Assembly: GCF_003991355.1 (NCBI RefSeq)
Contig: NZ_RCSU01000014.1
Coordinates: 62,001-126,000 of the forward strand
DNA: 64,000 nt
DNA from: Pseudoflavitalea rhizosphaerae
GTDB lineage: Bacteria; Bacteroidota; Bacteroidia; Chitinophagales; Chitinophagaceae
Direction of reading: 5' to 3'
Positions 32,892 to 41,255 of the stretch are shown here, in pieces. How positions within the stretch are numbered: position 1 is the stretch's first letter; each line of letters begins with the position of its first letter. The position numbers and the translations under genes were made by a program. A model generated the notes under the pieces. The model had not been told where the DNA came from and searched no databases. It saw only the letters and a program-made list of their open reading frames with translations.

Positions 32892-34802
32892 ATGAAAAAA
32901 ATCACTATTGCGTTTGCGTTGTTGGCCTGCTCATATGCAACATCAGCCCAGACGATGCCTTCGATCATTCCACAGCCTGAAACATACTCCCTTCAAACGG
33001 GGTCTTATGAACTGAATGCGCAGAGCCGCATCGAAGCTACAGGCAAAGAAGCTTTTCGCGTTGCCGAAATGCTGGCTGCCCAACTGCGTCCGGTTACGGG
33101 TTATGGATTGCCGCTCGCCAATGGCCTTACCAAGACCATCAAGACAAATCTCATTGCCCTAGAGCTGAACTCAAAAGAAGATGCAGCATTGGGTAAGGAA
33201 GGTTATTCATTACAGGTGAACAGCAAGGGCGTGTTCATCAAAGCCAATCAGCCTGCCGGTCTTTTTTATGGCGTGCAAACGCTGCTGCAGTTATTCCCTA
33301 AAGAGATCGCGGGAAAGAGCCTCGTAAAAAAAGCAAGCTGGAACCTGCCAGCTCTCAGCATTTCAGACAAACCAAGGTTCGGATGGCGCGGACTGATGCT
33401 GGATGTAAGCCGTCACTTCTTCACAAAGGCGGAAGTGAAAGAGTTCATTGATAATATGGTAAAGTACAAATACAATCTCCTGCACTGGCATCTTACAGAC
33501 GACCAGGGTTGGAGGATCGAAATAAAATCATTGCCTAAGCTAACTTCTGTAGGCGCTTGGCGTGTAGACAAGACCGGTACCTGGGGTACTTTCTCCAGGC
33601 CCGAACCTGATGAGCCCAAAACTTATGGCGGCTTCTATACACAGGAAGATATCAAAGAGATCATTCAATACGCTGCCGACCGTTTTGTGAATATCCTTCC
33701 TGAAGTGGATGTGCCTGGTCATAGCAGCGCTGCCATCGAGAGCTATCCTGAGCTCGCTAATTTTCCCGAAGGCGTGCGCGTGAATTCCGGAGAGAAGCTG
33801 ATGAACTGGCTCGGTGGCGGAAAGTTCACTGCTATCTATGACAACAGCCTGAATCCTGCAGGAGAATTCACGTATGAATTCCTGGACAAAGTGTTCACTG
33901 AAGTGGCGGCCCTTTTTCCATTCGAATACATCCATATGGGAGGAGATGAGTGTGCAAAAAATTTCTGGGAAAAGAGCGACGCAGTGAAGAAGCTCATGCA
34001 GAAAGAGGATCTGAAAGACATGCATGAAGTGCAAAGTTATTTTGTTAAGCGTGTGTCGAAGATCATCAGTGCAAAAGGTAAGAAGATGATCGGCTGGGAT
34101 GAGATCCTGGAAGGCGGCCTGGCGCCCAATGCAGCGGTGATGAGCTGGCGAGGTGTGAAAGGCGGTCTGGAAGCCATCAAGCTTGGTCATGAAGTGGTGA
34201 TGAGCCCAAATACCAATGCGTATATTGATTTTATGCAGGGCGATGCCAGCATCGAACCACCGGTATACAGTACACTAAGACTGAAGACCGCCTATGAACT
34301 GGAACCGGTTCCCGATGGCGCCGATCCAAAGCTGGTGAAAGGCGGACAAGCCAATCTCTGGACAGAACAGGTGTACAATACCCGTCACATGCAATATATG
34401 GTTTGGCCCCGTGCTTTTGCGATTGCTGAATGTTTGTGGAGCCCGAAAGAAAAGAGGAACTGGAACAATTTCGTGTCCCGGACCGAATCGCATTTTGGCC
34501 GCCTGGATGAAGCGCAGATCAAATATGCGCCCAGTATGTATGATCCCATCGTTGCACCAGCATACAACGCTGCCTCCGGGGTGTTGAAAGTGGAACTAAG
34601 CACTGAAGTGGAAGGACTGGATATTTATTACAGCTGGGACAATTCATTCCCTGACCGTTATTATCCCAGGTATACACAAACGCTGGTGGCGCCGAAAGAT
34701 GCATCAACATTGAAATTGATCACATATCGCGGAAATCAGGAAATTGGCCGCATGATGGTGATTCCTGTTGCTGACCTGCAGAAACGCGGCGCTAAAAAAT
34801 AA
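32892..34802 (+). CDS. Beta-N-acetylhexosaminidase, glycoside hydrolase family 20
   Basis: The 636-residue exported enzyme removes terminal N-acetylhexosamine from chitin oligomers, glycoproteins or peptidoglycan fragments. A signal peptide (MKKITIAFALLACSYATSAQ) is followed by a GH20b-like N-terminal domain (about 25-160). The TIM-barrel catalytic domain shows HWHLTDDQGWRIEIK, EVDVPGHSSAAI and the catalytic pair in HMGGDEC (Asp352, Glu353). A small C-terminal beta-sandwich-like part with DIYYSWDNSFPDRYYPRY is typical of Bacteroidota GH20 enzymes. It stands alone with its own terminator. Confidence 0.95.
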   Translation: MKKITIAFALLACSYATSAQTMPSIIPQPETYSLQTGSYELNAQSRIEATGKEAFRVAEMLAAQLRPVTGYGLPLANGLTKTIKTNLIALELNSKEDAALGKEGYSLQVNSKGVFIKANQPAGLFYGVQTLLQLFPKEIAGKSLVKKASWNLPALSISDKPRFGWRGLMLDVSRHFFTKAEVKEFIDNMVKYKYNLLHWHLTDDQGWRIEIKSLPKLTSVGAWRVDKTGTWGTFSRPEPDEPKTYGGFYTQEDIKEIIQYAADRFVNILPEVDVPGHSSAAIESYPELANFPEGVRVNSGEKLMNWLGGGKFTAIYDNSLNPAGEFTYEFLDKVFTEVAALFPFEYIHMGGDECAKNFWEKSDAVKKLMQKEDLKDMHEVQSYFVKRVSKIISAKGKKMIGWDEILEGGLAPNAAVMSWRGVKGGLEAIKLGHEVVMSPNTNAYIDFMQGDASIEPPVYSTLRLKTAYELEPVPDGADPKLVKGGQANLWTEQVYNTRHMQYMVWPRAFAIAECLWSPKEKRNWNNFVSRTESHFGRLDEAQIKYAPSMYDPIVAPAYNAASGVLKVELSTEVEGLDIYYSWDNSFPDRYYPRYTQTLVAPKDASTLKLITYRGNQEIGRMMVIPVADLQKRGAKK

Positions 34803-34937
34803 TAAGATGATCCTTTCGCAAGAAAATATTGAACGGATATGCAACGATGTGTTTTCATGCAGTGTCAAAACTGCTGAATGCAAGGAGAGCGTTCATTGGT
34901 ATTTTGCTTAGGGGTTATTACCAATTATGTCTACGCA

Positions 34938-34973
34938 GGGTCTTCCAACCGTCTTTTGGAAGGCCCTTTTTTT
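34938..34973 (+). terminator. Rho-independent terminator after the GH20 gene
   Basis: The 11-bp stem GGGTCTTCCAA/TTGGAAGGCCC (one G-T pair) is followed by seven T residues. It lies 135 bases past the stop codon. The bases in between hold no gene that I can support. Confidence 0.88.
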
Positions 34974-34981
34974 ATTTCGCT

Positions 34982-35098
34982 GTGCCCAGTCGCTCGCCTC
35001 TGGCGAGTGACTTTTATTTGTTCGCCTCCGGCGAACACCCCGTCGCCGGAGGCGACTAAATATAAATCACTCGCCGGGAGGCGAGCGATTGCCGGCAC
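34982..35098. repeat. Family A quadruple-hairpin repeat, copy 2
   Basis: The outer stem starts GTGCC and pairs with GGCAC at the right end. The first hairpin has a CTCTGG apex and the fourth a CCGGGAGG apex, so the left and right halves carry different apex types. It lies between the convergent GH20 and GH16 genes. Confidence 0.88.
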
Positions 35099-35119
35099 GC
35101 CGCTCTTTTTATCACCCCG

Positions 35120-35923
35120 CTACTTATACACTCTTACATAATCGATCTCCATCCTGGCAGGGAATACAGTTTCATCAACTCCTTTCTGTCCGCCCCAGGA
35201 GCCGCCCACTGCGATATTGAGCAACAAATGAAATTTTTTATCGAAGGGCCAGGCATCATTGCCGGTATGTTCATTATGGAAAGTGAAATAGGTTTTATTG
35301 TCTACACTGATGCGGATGGAATCAGCATCCCAGTCGACTGCATACACATGGAATTTTTCAGAGGCATCAGTAACAGCAATAGAATCGCCTTTTTGCGTTC
35401 CGATGCTGTGGTGGAATTTCTTCGTATGTACGGTGCCGTGAATCATTCCCTGGTTGTAGCCAACATGTTCCATGATATCGATCTCTCCATCGTCCGGCCA
35501 CCTGAGTGTATCCGAACTGGCGAGCATCCAGATGGCAGGCCAGGTGCCTCTTCCTTTGGGCAGTTTGGCGCGTACTTCGATCCTTCCATATTGCCAGTCG
35601 CCTTTACCTTTCGAGATGAGCCGTGTTGAAGTAAAATTCCTTCCTTCAAAATTTTCCTTGCGTGCTTCGATGACGAGTTTTCCATTTTCCACCCATACAT
35701 TCTCTTTCCTGCCATTTGTATAGAATTGCCATTCGTTATTACCCCAGCCATCACCGCCTACATCGTAGCTCCATTTGCTGGAGTCCGGGAGCCCGGAATA
35801 ATTGAATTCGTCGGCCCAAACCGGCTGTGGACCGGAGGGGACAACAGGAACAGTCTGTGCACTGGATACAGTGGAAATGGCTATTACAGCCATCAGGGAT
35901 AAGAAAAATTGCCTGGGGCTCAT
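35120..35923 (-). CDS. Glycoside hydrolase family 16 (laminarinase/beta-glucanase type)
   Basis: The 267-residue exported protein begins with a signal peptide ending near VSSAQ. The GH16 fold follows: VWADEFNYSGLPDSSKW, NEWQFYTNGRKENVWVENG, YGRIEVRAKLPKGRGTWPAIW and the catalytic core EIDIME (nucleophile Glu147, Asp149, acid/base Glu152). The ExDxxE spacing with an extra residue is that of laminarinase-like enzymes, acting on beta-1,3 or mixed beta-glucans. No carbohydrate-binding module or sorting tail is attached. It is likely periplasmic or lipid-independent. Confidence 0.94.
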   Translation of the reverse strand: MSPRQFFLSLMAVIAISTVSSAQTVPVVPSGPQPVWADEFNYSGLPDSSKWSYDVGGDGWGNNEWQFYTNGRKENVWVENGKLVIEARKENFEGRNFTSTRLISKGKGDWQYGRIEVRAKLPKGRGTWPAIWMLASSDTLRWPDDGEIDIMEHVGYNQGMIHGTVHTKKFHHSIGTQKGDSIAVTDASEKFHVYAVDWDADSIRISVDNKTYFTFHNEHTGNDAWPFDKKFHLLLNIAVGGSWGGQKGVDETVFPARMEIDYVRVYK

Positions 35924-36013
35924 GATAATATTTTTCGCTTGACTATAGTAATATTAATGAATTCCATCGGGCCTGCTTATGAACGCTTGTTAAAATCCTA
36001 ACAAAAAAAATAT

Positions 36014-36043
36014 TTTGCCGTTAACATGATTCCTGTATTTTTG
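36014..36043 (+). promoter_or_regulatory. Promoter of the his operon
   Basis: A TTTG -33 element (36014-36017) and TATTTTTG (36036-36043), a perfect TAnnTTTG -7 element, are 18 bases apart. Transcription should begin near 36048, only about 5 bases before the leader start codon. Confidence 0.7.
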
Positions 36044-36053
36044 CCTCGCAATT

Positions 36054-36107
36054 ATGAAATTCAGCACTACACATATCCATCATCATCATACTTACCTGCG
36101 CAGGTAG
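36054..36107 (+). CDS. hisL: His operon leader peptide (five His codons)
   Basis: ATG 36054 opens a 17-codon frame, MKFSTTHIHHHHTYLRR, ending at TAG 36105-36107. Five of eight consecutive-region codons between 36072 and 36089 are CAT (His-Ile-His-His-His-His). Ribosome stalling there when charged tRNA-His is scarce would free the antiterminator strand 36103-36110 to pair with 36146-36153. The frame sits directly before a rho-independent terminator and the hisG gene. The position so close to the promoter implies almost leaderless translation. Confidence 0.93.
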   Translation: MKFSTTHIHHHHTYLRR

Positions 36108-36174
36108 GCCGATGGTGTTGTGCATATGCCAAACAATATTCAAAGGGCTTACCACTGGTAAGCCCTATTTTTTT
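36093..36174 (+). promoter_or_regulatory. His attenuator: pause hairpin, antiterminator and terminator
   Basis: TACCTGCGCAGGTA (36093-36106) is a perfect palindrome over the leader stop. GGTAGGCC (36103-36110) can pair with GGCTTACC (36146-36153, one G-U) as antiterminator. The terminator is GGGCTTACC-ACT-GGTAAGCCC (36145-36165) followed by ATTTTTTT. The two structures share 36146-36153 and exclude each other. A ribosome at the stop codon would cover the antiterminator strand and allow termination. Confidence 0.9.
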
Positions 36175-36197
36175 GCTCATTATCCAAACCAATCAAA

Positions 36198-37061
36198 ATG
36201 GATCAGACTAAACTCCGCATCGCTATTCAGAAATCAGGCAGACTGTACGAAGATTCAGTGCAACTGCTGAAGGAATGCGGTATAGACCTGCGCAATGTAA
36301 AAGACAGGCTGAAAACGGAATCAGACAATTTCCCGCTTGAAGTGTTCTTCCTCCGTGATGATGATATTCCCCAATATGTGGAAGATGGTGTGGCGGATAT
36401 TGGGATCGTGGGCGAGAATGTACTGCTTGAAAAGAACAAACAGGCAGCCGTGGTGGAAAAACTGGGATTTGGAAAATGCCGGCTCTCTGTAGCCATCCCC
36501 CGTGCCATGGAATATGAAGGCGTAGCCTCTCTCCAGGGGAAACGCATCGCTACCAGCTATCCCTTCCTGGTGAACAAATGGCTCAATGAAAACCTGGTGC
36601 AGGCTGAGATCCATGAGATCAGCGGTTCGGTGGAGATCGCTCCCGGCATCGGCCTGGCAGATGTGGTGGCCGATCTCGTAAGCAGCGGATCAACGCTCTT
36701 CATGAACGGATTGAAAGAAGTGGAATCCATCCTGCAATCGCAGTCTGTACTGATCAGGAACAATGGACTGGGCAAAGAACAGGAACAACTGCTGGAGCGT
36801 TTACTCTTCCGTATCCGCGCAGTGAAAAAAGCAAAACGCAACAAGTATGTATTGATGAATGCGCCCAATGATAAACTGAAAGCCATCATCAGCCTTCTCC
36901 CGGGTATGCGCAGCCCAACAGTGCTCCCACTGGCGGAAGAAGGATGGAGCAGTGTGCACAGTGTGCTGAGTGAAGACAGGTTCTGGGATATCATCGAAGA
37001 ACTGAAAGCCGCGGGCGCCGAAGGCATCCTGGTAGTTCCCATCGAAAAAATGGTGAATTAA
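36198..37061 (+). CDS. hisG: ATP phosphoribosyltransferase, long form
   Basis: HisG catalyses the first step of histidine synthesis, joining ATP and PRPP. The 287 residues correspond to the long hexameric form: a two-lobed catalytic part (about 1-205, with LRIAIQKSGRLYEDS at the start and the PRPP loop in DLVSSGSTLFMNGL) and a C-terminal ACT-like regulatory domain (about 210-287, PGMRSPTVLPL) that binds histidine. The HisZ-dependent short form is excluded by length. It begins 24 bases after the attenuator terminator and is followed by hisD after 12 bases. Confidence 0.97.
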   Translation: MDQTKLRIAIQKSGRLYEDSVQLLKECGIDLRNVKDRLKTESDNFPLEVFFLRDDDIPQYVEDGVADIGIVGENVLLEKNKQAAVVEKLGFGKCRLSVAIPRAMEYEGVASLQGKRIATSYPFLVNKWLNENLVQAEIHEISGSVEIAPGIGLADVVADLVSSGSTLFMNGLKEVESILQSQSVLIRNNGLGKEQEQLLERLLFRIRAVKKAKRNKYVLMNAPNDKLKAIISLLPGMRSPTVLPLAEEGWSSVHSVLSEDRFWDIIEELKAAGAEGILVVPIEKMVN

Positions 37062-37073
37062 AAAACTGTAATC

Positions 37074-38348
37074 ATGAAAATCTATCAATACCCGGACCCG
37101 GCGAAATACCCGTCATTGCTGCAAAGACCAGTTGCCGATGCTGCGTCATTGGAAGCTACTGTGCGCAGGGTGCTGGACGATGTGAAAAAGAATGGCGATG
37201 CAGCCGTGATACACTACACCCTCCAGTTCGATAAAGCACAACTGGATTCATTGCAGGTACCTGCCGCTGACTTCGATGAAGCTGAACAATTATTGTCGAC
37301 AGATCTGAAACAGGCCATCCTCACGGCGAAAGAAAATATTTTCACTTTCCATAGCAAACAGGTTTCTACTCCGGAGATCATCGAAACCATGCCCGGCATT
37401 CAATGCTGGCGCAAAAGCGTGGGCATAGAACGCGTGGGATTGTATATTCCCGGCGGATCTGCTCCGCTGTTTTCCACCATCCTGATGCTGGGAGTGCCAG
37501 CTTCGATTGCGGGTTGCCGTGAGATAGTGCTTTGCTCTCCTCCCGATCAAAATGGAAAACTGCACCCGGCAATCTTGTTTGCTGCGAAAACCGTTGGCGT
37601 AACGAAAGTATTCCGCATCGGCGGCGTACAGGCTATCGGCGCAATGGCGTATGGTACAGAATCTGTTCCGCAGGTGTATAAGATATTTGGTCCCGGCAAC
37701 CAGTACGTGACCTGCGCCAAGCAACTGGTTCAGCAGGAAGGACTGGCCATCGATATGCCCGCCGGCCCCAGCGAAGTGGCGGTGTATGCTGATGAAACAG
37801 CGCCGCCTGCCTTTATCGCAGCAGACCTGCTCAGTCAGGCTGAACATGGCGCCGATAGCCAGGTATTGCTGGTGACCTGTTCTGAAAAACTGCTGCAGCA
37901 GGTGGAACAGGCAGTGAAGGAACAACTGAACAATTTACCACGTAAAGAGATCGCTGCAAAAGCTTTGGAGAACAGTAAACTGATTGTTGTAAAAACTGAA
38001 GAAGAGGCAATGGACCTACTCAATAGCTATGCTGCCGAGCACCTGATCCTGAGTTGCAGCAATGCTGAAGCGCTGGCGGAAAAAGTGATCAACGCAGGTT
38101 CTGTATTCATCGGTAACTATTCACCTGAAAGTGTGGGGGATTATGCCAGCGGCACCAACCATACACTTCCTACTAACGGGTATGCAAGAGCGTACAGTGG
38201 TGTGAGTGTAGACAGCTTCGTGCGCAAGATCACTTTCCAGCAATTGAGTAATGAGGGGCTGCAGCGCATCGGGCAGACCGTTATCGAAATGGCGGAAGCC
38301 GAGGGTTTACAGGCCCATGCCAATGCCGTTCGTGTTCGATTAAAATAA
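37074..38348 (+). CDS. hisD: Histidinol dehydrogenase
   Basis: HisD oxidises histidinol to histidine in two NAD-dependent steps and needs zinc. The 424 residues show the expected motifs: GLYIPGGSAPLFSTILMLGVPA (in the range 120-145), FGPGNQYVTCAKQ, DMPAGPSEV, DLLSQAEHGADSQ with zinc ligands Gln and His, and near the end HTLPTNGYARAYSGVSVDSF. The length is normal. It lies between hisG and hisC with gaps of 12 and 24 bases, as expected for one transcript. Confidence 0.97.
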   Translation: MKIYQYPDPAKYPSLLQRPVADAASLEATVRRVLDDVKKNGDAAVIHYTLQFDKAQLDSLQVPAADFDEAEQLLSTDLKQAILTAKENIFTFHSKQVSTPEIIETMPGIQCWRKSVGIERVGLYIPGGSAPLFSTILMLGVPASIAGCREIVLCSPPDQNGKLHPAILFAAKTVGVTKVFRIGGVQAIGAMAYGTESVPQVYKIFGPGNQYVTCAKQLVQQEGLAIDMPAGPSEVAVYADETAPPAFIAADLLSQAEHGADSQVLLVTCSEKLLQQVEQAVKEQLNNLPRKEIAAKALENSKLIVVKTEEEAMDLLNSYAAEHLILSCSNAEALAEKVINAGSVFIGNYSPESVGDYASGTNHTLPTNGYARAYSGVSVDSFVRKITFQQLSNEGLQRIGQTVIEMAEAEGLQAHANAVRVRLK

Positions 38349-38372
38349 TTTTTGATCCACAATTCCCAAATC

Positions 38373-39425
38373 ATGAGCTTCAATCTCGATGATCTTTTAA
38401 GACCGAATATCAAGAATCTCGTTCCATATTCTTCCGCCCGCGATGAATTCAAAGGAGAAGCCAGCATCTTTCTCGATGCCAATGAAAACGCATACGGTAG
38501 CCCACTCACGAAGTGGTATAACCGATATCCCGATCCCCTGCAACTGAAAGTGAAAGAAAAACTCAGTGAAGTAAAAGGTGTGCCTGCTTCCAATATTTTT
38601 ATCGGCAATGGCAGCGACGAATGTATCGATATCCTCATCCGTGCATTCTGTGAACCGGGTAAAGACAATATCATTATTTGTCCACCTACTTACGGTATGT
38701 ATGAAGTGAGCGCCAATATCAATGATGTCTACATCAAGAAAGTGCCGCTCACAGCTGATTTCCAACTAGACCTTCCTGCCATCGAAGAAGCGGTGGACGA
38801 TAATACCAAGATCATCTTTCTCTGTTCTCCGAATAACCCCACCGGAAATTCGCTCAACCGCGAAGACCTGGAAGTGATCCTTAACAATTACTGGGGTATC
38901 GTGGCGCTGGATGAAGCCTATATCAATTTCTCCCGTTTCCGGAGTTTCACACAGGAGCTGGAAGATTATCCCAACCTGGTGGTGATGCAAACCCTCAGCA
39001 AAGCCTGGGGACTGGCGGCGCTGCGCGTTGGGCTGGCATTTGCTTCCGAGCCCATCATCAATGTGATGAACAAAGTGAAACCTCCCTACAATATCAACCA
39101 GGCATCACAGGAGCTGACCCTCAAAGCGCTGGAAGAAGTGGGAATGGTGAACGATATGATCCGCGAGATCGTTACGCAGCGCGGTATCCTGGAAACTGAA
39201 CTGGCCAAATTGCCTGTGGTACAAAAGATCTATCCTTCCGATGCTAATTTCCTGCTGGTGCGCGTAACGGATGCAAAAGGCATTTACAAATACCTGGCAG
39301 ATAAAGGAGTGGTAGTGCGCGACAGAAGTTCAGTCACTCTCTGCGAAGGTTGCCTCCGCATCACGGTAGGAACAGAGGCAGAAAATAAAGCTCTATTGGC
39401 ATACTTGCAAAGCTACTTGGCATAA
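38373..39425 (+). CDS. hisC: Histidinol-phosphate aminotransferase
   Basis: HisC transfers an amino group to imidazole-acetol phosphate. ATG 38373 (MSFNLDDLLRPN) is preferred over an upstream TTG; it gives 350 residues. Family features include FLDANENAYGSP near the start, GNGSDECIDILIRAF, CSPNNPTGNSL, the ALDEAYINFS strand and the PLP lysine in TLSKAWGLAALRVG. It is a fold-type I PLP enzyme of normal size. Two non-histidine genes follow before hisB. Confidence 0.96.
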   Translation: MSFNLDDLLRPNIKNLVPYSSARDEFKGEASIFLDANENAYGSPLTKWYNRYPDPLQLKVKEKLSEVKGVPASNIFIGNGSDECIDILIRAFCEPGKDNIIICPPTYGMYEVSANINDVYIKKVPLTADFQLDLPAIEEAVDDNTKIIFLCSPNNPTGNSLNREDLEVILNNYWGIVALDEAYINFSRFRSFTQELEDYPNLVVMQTLSKAWGLAALRVGLAFASEPIINVMNKVKPPYNINQASQELTLKALEEVGMVNDMIREIVTQRGILETELAKLPVVQKIYPSDANFLLVRVTDAKGIYKYLADKGVVVRDRSSVTLCEGCLRITVGTEAENKALLAYLQSYLA

Positions 39426-39486
39426 ATAGTTGATTCTGGCTAAAACATTTAATTTTAAGACATTCAATCAAAAAGTCTGTAAAAAA

Positions 39487-40764
39487 ATGAATGCGATCTT
39501 AAAAATACTGCCGCTTGCCATGCTGCTTTCCGCGCAGGTTTTTGCCAGTGATTCAACCCGTGTGAAAAAAGGAAAAGTAAAAGAAGAGAATGGTGGCATC
39601 AAGCTGCCGAAAGGCTTCAAAGCCATAGTGGTGGCCGATAATCTCGGTACCGTTAGACATATCGTTGCACAAGCCAATGGCGATATCTATGCCAAGCTTG
39701 ATAGGGTAAAAAATGGAAAAGGGATACTTCGTCTCCGGGACACCAATAAGGATGGCGTGGCCGATGAGATCACAGGATGGGGCAACTACAGTGGCACCGG
39801 CATCACCATCAAAAATGGTTACCTGTATGCGTCTTCAAACACTGATGTGTACCGCTACAAACTCAATGAAAAAGGCGATGTGATAGATACCGGCAAAGCC
39901 GAGAATATCGTAACGGCATTGATTAACCGAAGAACGCATAACACAAAATCCATCGTACTGGATAATGATGGGAATATCTATGTGAATATCGGTTCTCCTT
40001 CCAATGCATGCCAGATCACAGACAGGACTGTTGGTTCGCCTGCAATGGACCCCTGTCCGCTCCTGGATTCCACCGGCGGCATCTGGCAGTTCAAAGCCGA
40101 TCAAACGGGGCAGTCCTATCACAATGGTGTGAAGTATGCTACCGGTATCCGCAATGTGGTGGGGCTGGATTGGAACCAGACCACCAATCAACTGTACGCC
40201 ATGCAGCATGGCAGGGATATGCTGAACACGCTCTTCCCGGATATGTACAATGAAGAGCAAAGCGCCGAGCTGCCTGCAGAAGAATTGCTGCGCATCAGCA
40301 AAGGGGATAATTATGGCTGGCCTTATTGTTATTACGACCAGTTCCAGCAGAAAAAAATACTGGCGCCGGAATACGGAGGCGATGGGAAAAAACAGGACAG
40401 GTGCGCCGGCATGAATAAGCCTATCTACGCATTTCCTGGTCACTGGGCGCCTAATGCATTACTGTTTTACACCGGCAATCAGTTTCCGGAAAAATATAAA
40501 AATGGAGCTTTCATTGCCTTTCACGGATCATGGAACAGGGCGCCGAGGCCGCAGACAGGTTACTTTGTAGTATTTCTTCCAATGAAAAATGGAATGCCGG
40601 CCGGCGATTACGAGATCTTTGCCGATGGATTTGCCGGTGAAAAGATCGATCCGAGGAATGCACGCTTCCGTCCATGTGGATTGGCGCAGGGCCCCGATGG
40701 CTCGCTATTTATTTCGGATGACAAAAAAGGCAGGATCTGGAAAGTAACATACAATAACAACTAA
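39487..40764 (+). CDS. PQQ-dependent sugar dehydrogenase-like (sorbosone dehydrogenase type) exported protein
   Basis: ATG 39487 opens a signal peptide (MNAILKILPLAMLLSAQVFA), giving 425 residues; the frame is open further upstream without a signal. The beta-propeller sequence follows soluble glucose/sorbosone dehydrogenases: LPKGFKAIVVADNLGTVRHI, TGITIKNGYLYASS, YATGIRNVVGLDWN, GDNYGWPYCYYD and RFRPCGLAQGPDGSLFISDD. Such proteins oxidise sugars or alcohols in the periplasm and pass electrons to cytochromes; PQQ binding is inferred. The next gene is a cytochrome c, 10 bases away. The pair interrupts the his operon between hisC and hisB. Confidence 0.85.
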   Translation: MNAILKILPLAMLLSAQVFASDSTRVKKGKVKEENGGIKLPKGFKAIVVADNLGTVRHIVAQANGDIYAKLDRVKNGKGILRLRDTNKDGVADEITGWGNYSGTGITIKNGYLYASSNTDVYRYKLNEKGDVIDTGKAENIVTALINRRTHNTKSIVLDNDGNIYVNIGSPSNACQITDRTVGSPAMDPCPLLDSTGGIWQFKADQTGQSYHNGVKYATGIRNVVGLDWNQTTNQLYAMQHGRDMLNTLFPDMYNEEQSAELPAEELLRISKGDNYGWPYCYYDQFQQKKILAPEYGGDGKKQDRCAGMNKPIYAFPGHWAPNALLFYTGNQFPEKYKNGAFIAFHGSWNRAPRPQTGYFVVFLPMKNGMPAGDYEIFADGFAGEKIDPRNARFRPCGLAQGPDGSLFISDDKKGRIWKVTYNNN

Positions 40765-40774
40765 AACCGTTCCC

Positions 40775-41239
40775 ATGAAGAAAGTATTTTTCGCAGCGAT
40801 AGCGGGTATCGGACTGGTGATACTGATGGCCGCACAGACAAAGCCCGCGCAAACCAAACCAACACAGACAAAACCCGGGCAGACAAAGCCCGCCGCCATA
40901 GCAAAAAAGACAATGACAGATGGGAAAAAAGTGTACGATACTTACTGCCTTGCCTGTCACCAGGCAGATGGCGGTGGCGTACCGAGATTGAACCCGCCAT
41001 TGCAACGCACCAGTTTTGTACTGGGCGATAAAAAAAGACTGATCGAAATTGTGCTGAAAGGAATGAATGAAGAGATCGAGATCGATGGGGAAGTGTACGA
41101 CAATAATATGTCGGCCCACAATTTCCTTACCGATCAGCAGGTGGCCGATGTGCTCACCTATGTCCGCAACAGCTTTACCAATAAAGCCAGCGCGGTAACT
41201 CCTGCAGAAGTAAAAACAGTGCGGAGTAAGCTGAAGTAA
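40775..41239 (+). CDS. Monohaem c-type cytochrome, exported
   Basis: The 154-residue protein has an N-terminal hydrophobic segment (about 4-20) and then a low-complexity linker with four QTKP-type repeats (about 21-38). A class I cytochrome c domain follows with the haem motif CLACH (about 58-62). The distal Met ligand is probably in DNNMSAHNFLTDQQVADVLTYVRN, since a single Met lies there. The protein is presumably periplasmic or membrane-anchored and may take electrons from the adjacent dehydrogenase. hisB starts 16 bases later, so the redox pair is embedded in the his transcript. Confidence 0.88.
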   Translation: MKKVFFAAIAGIGLVILMAAQTKPAQTKPTQTKPGQTKPAAIAKKTMTDGKKVYDTYCLACHQADGGGVPRLNPPLQRTSFVLGDKKRLIEIVLKGMNEEIEIDGEVYDNNMSAHNFLTDQQVADVLTYVRNSFTNKASAVTPAEVKTVRSKLK

Positions 41240-41255
41240 GTATTTTTGATTCGAT

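Noticed and set aside
34878-34937. Frame before the GH20 terminator as a leader peptide for attenuation
   Set aside because: No run of regulatory codons and no gene downstream on the same strand; the hairpin is a normal gene terminator.
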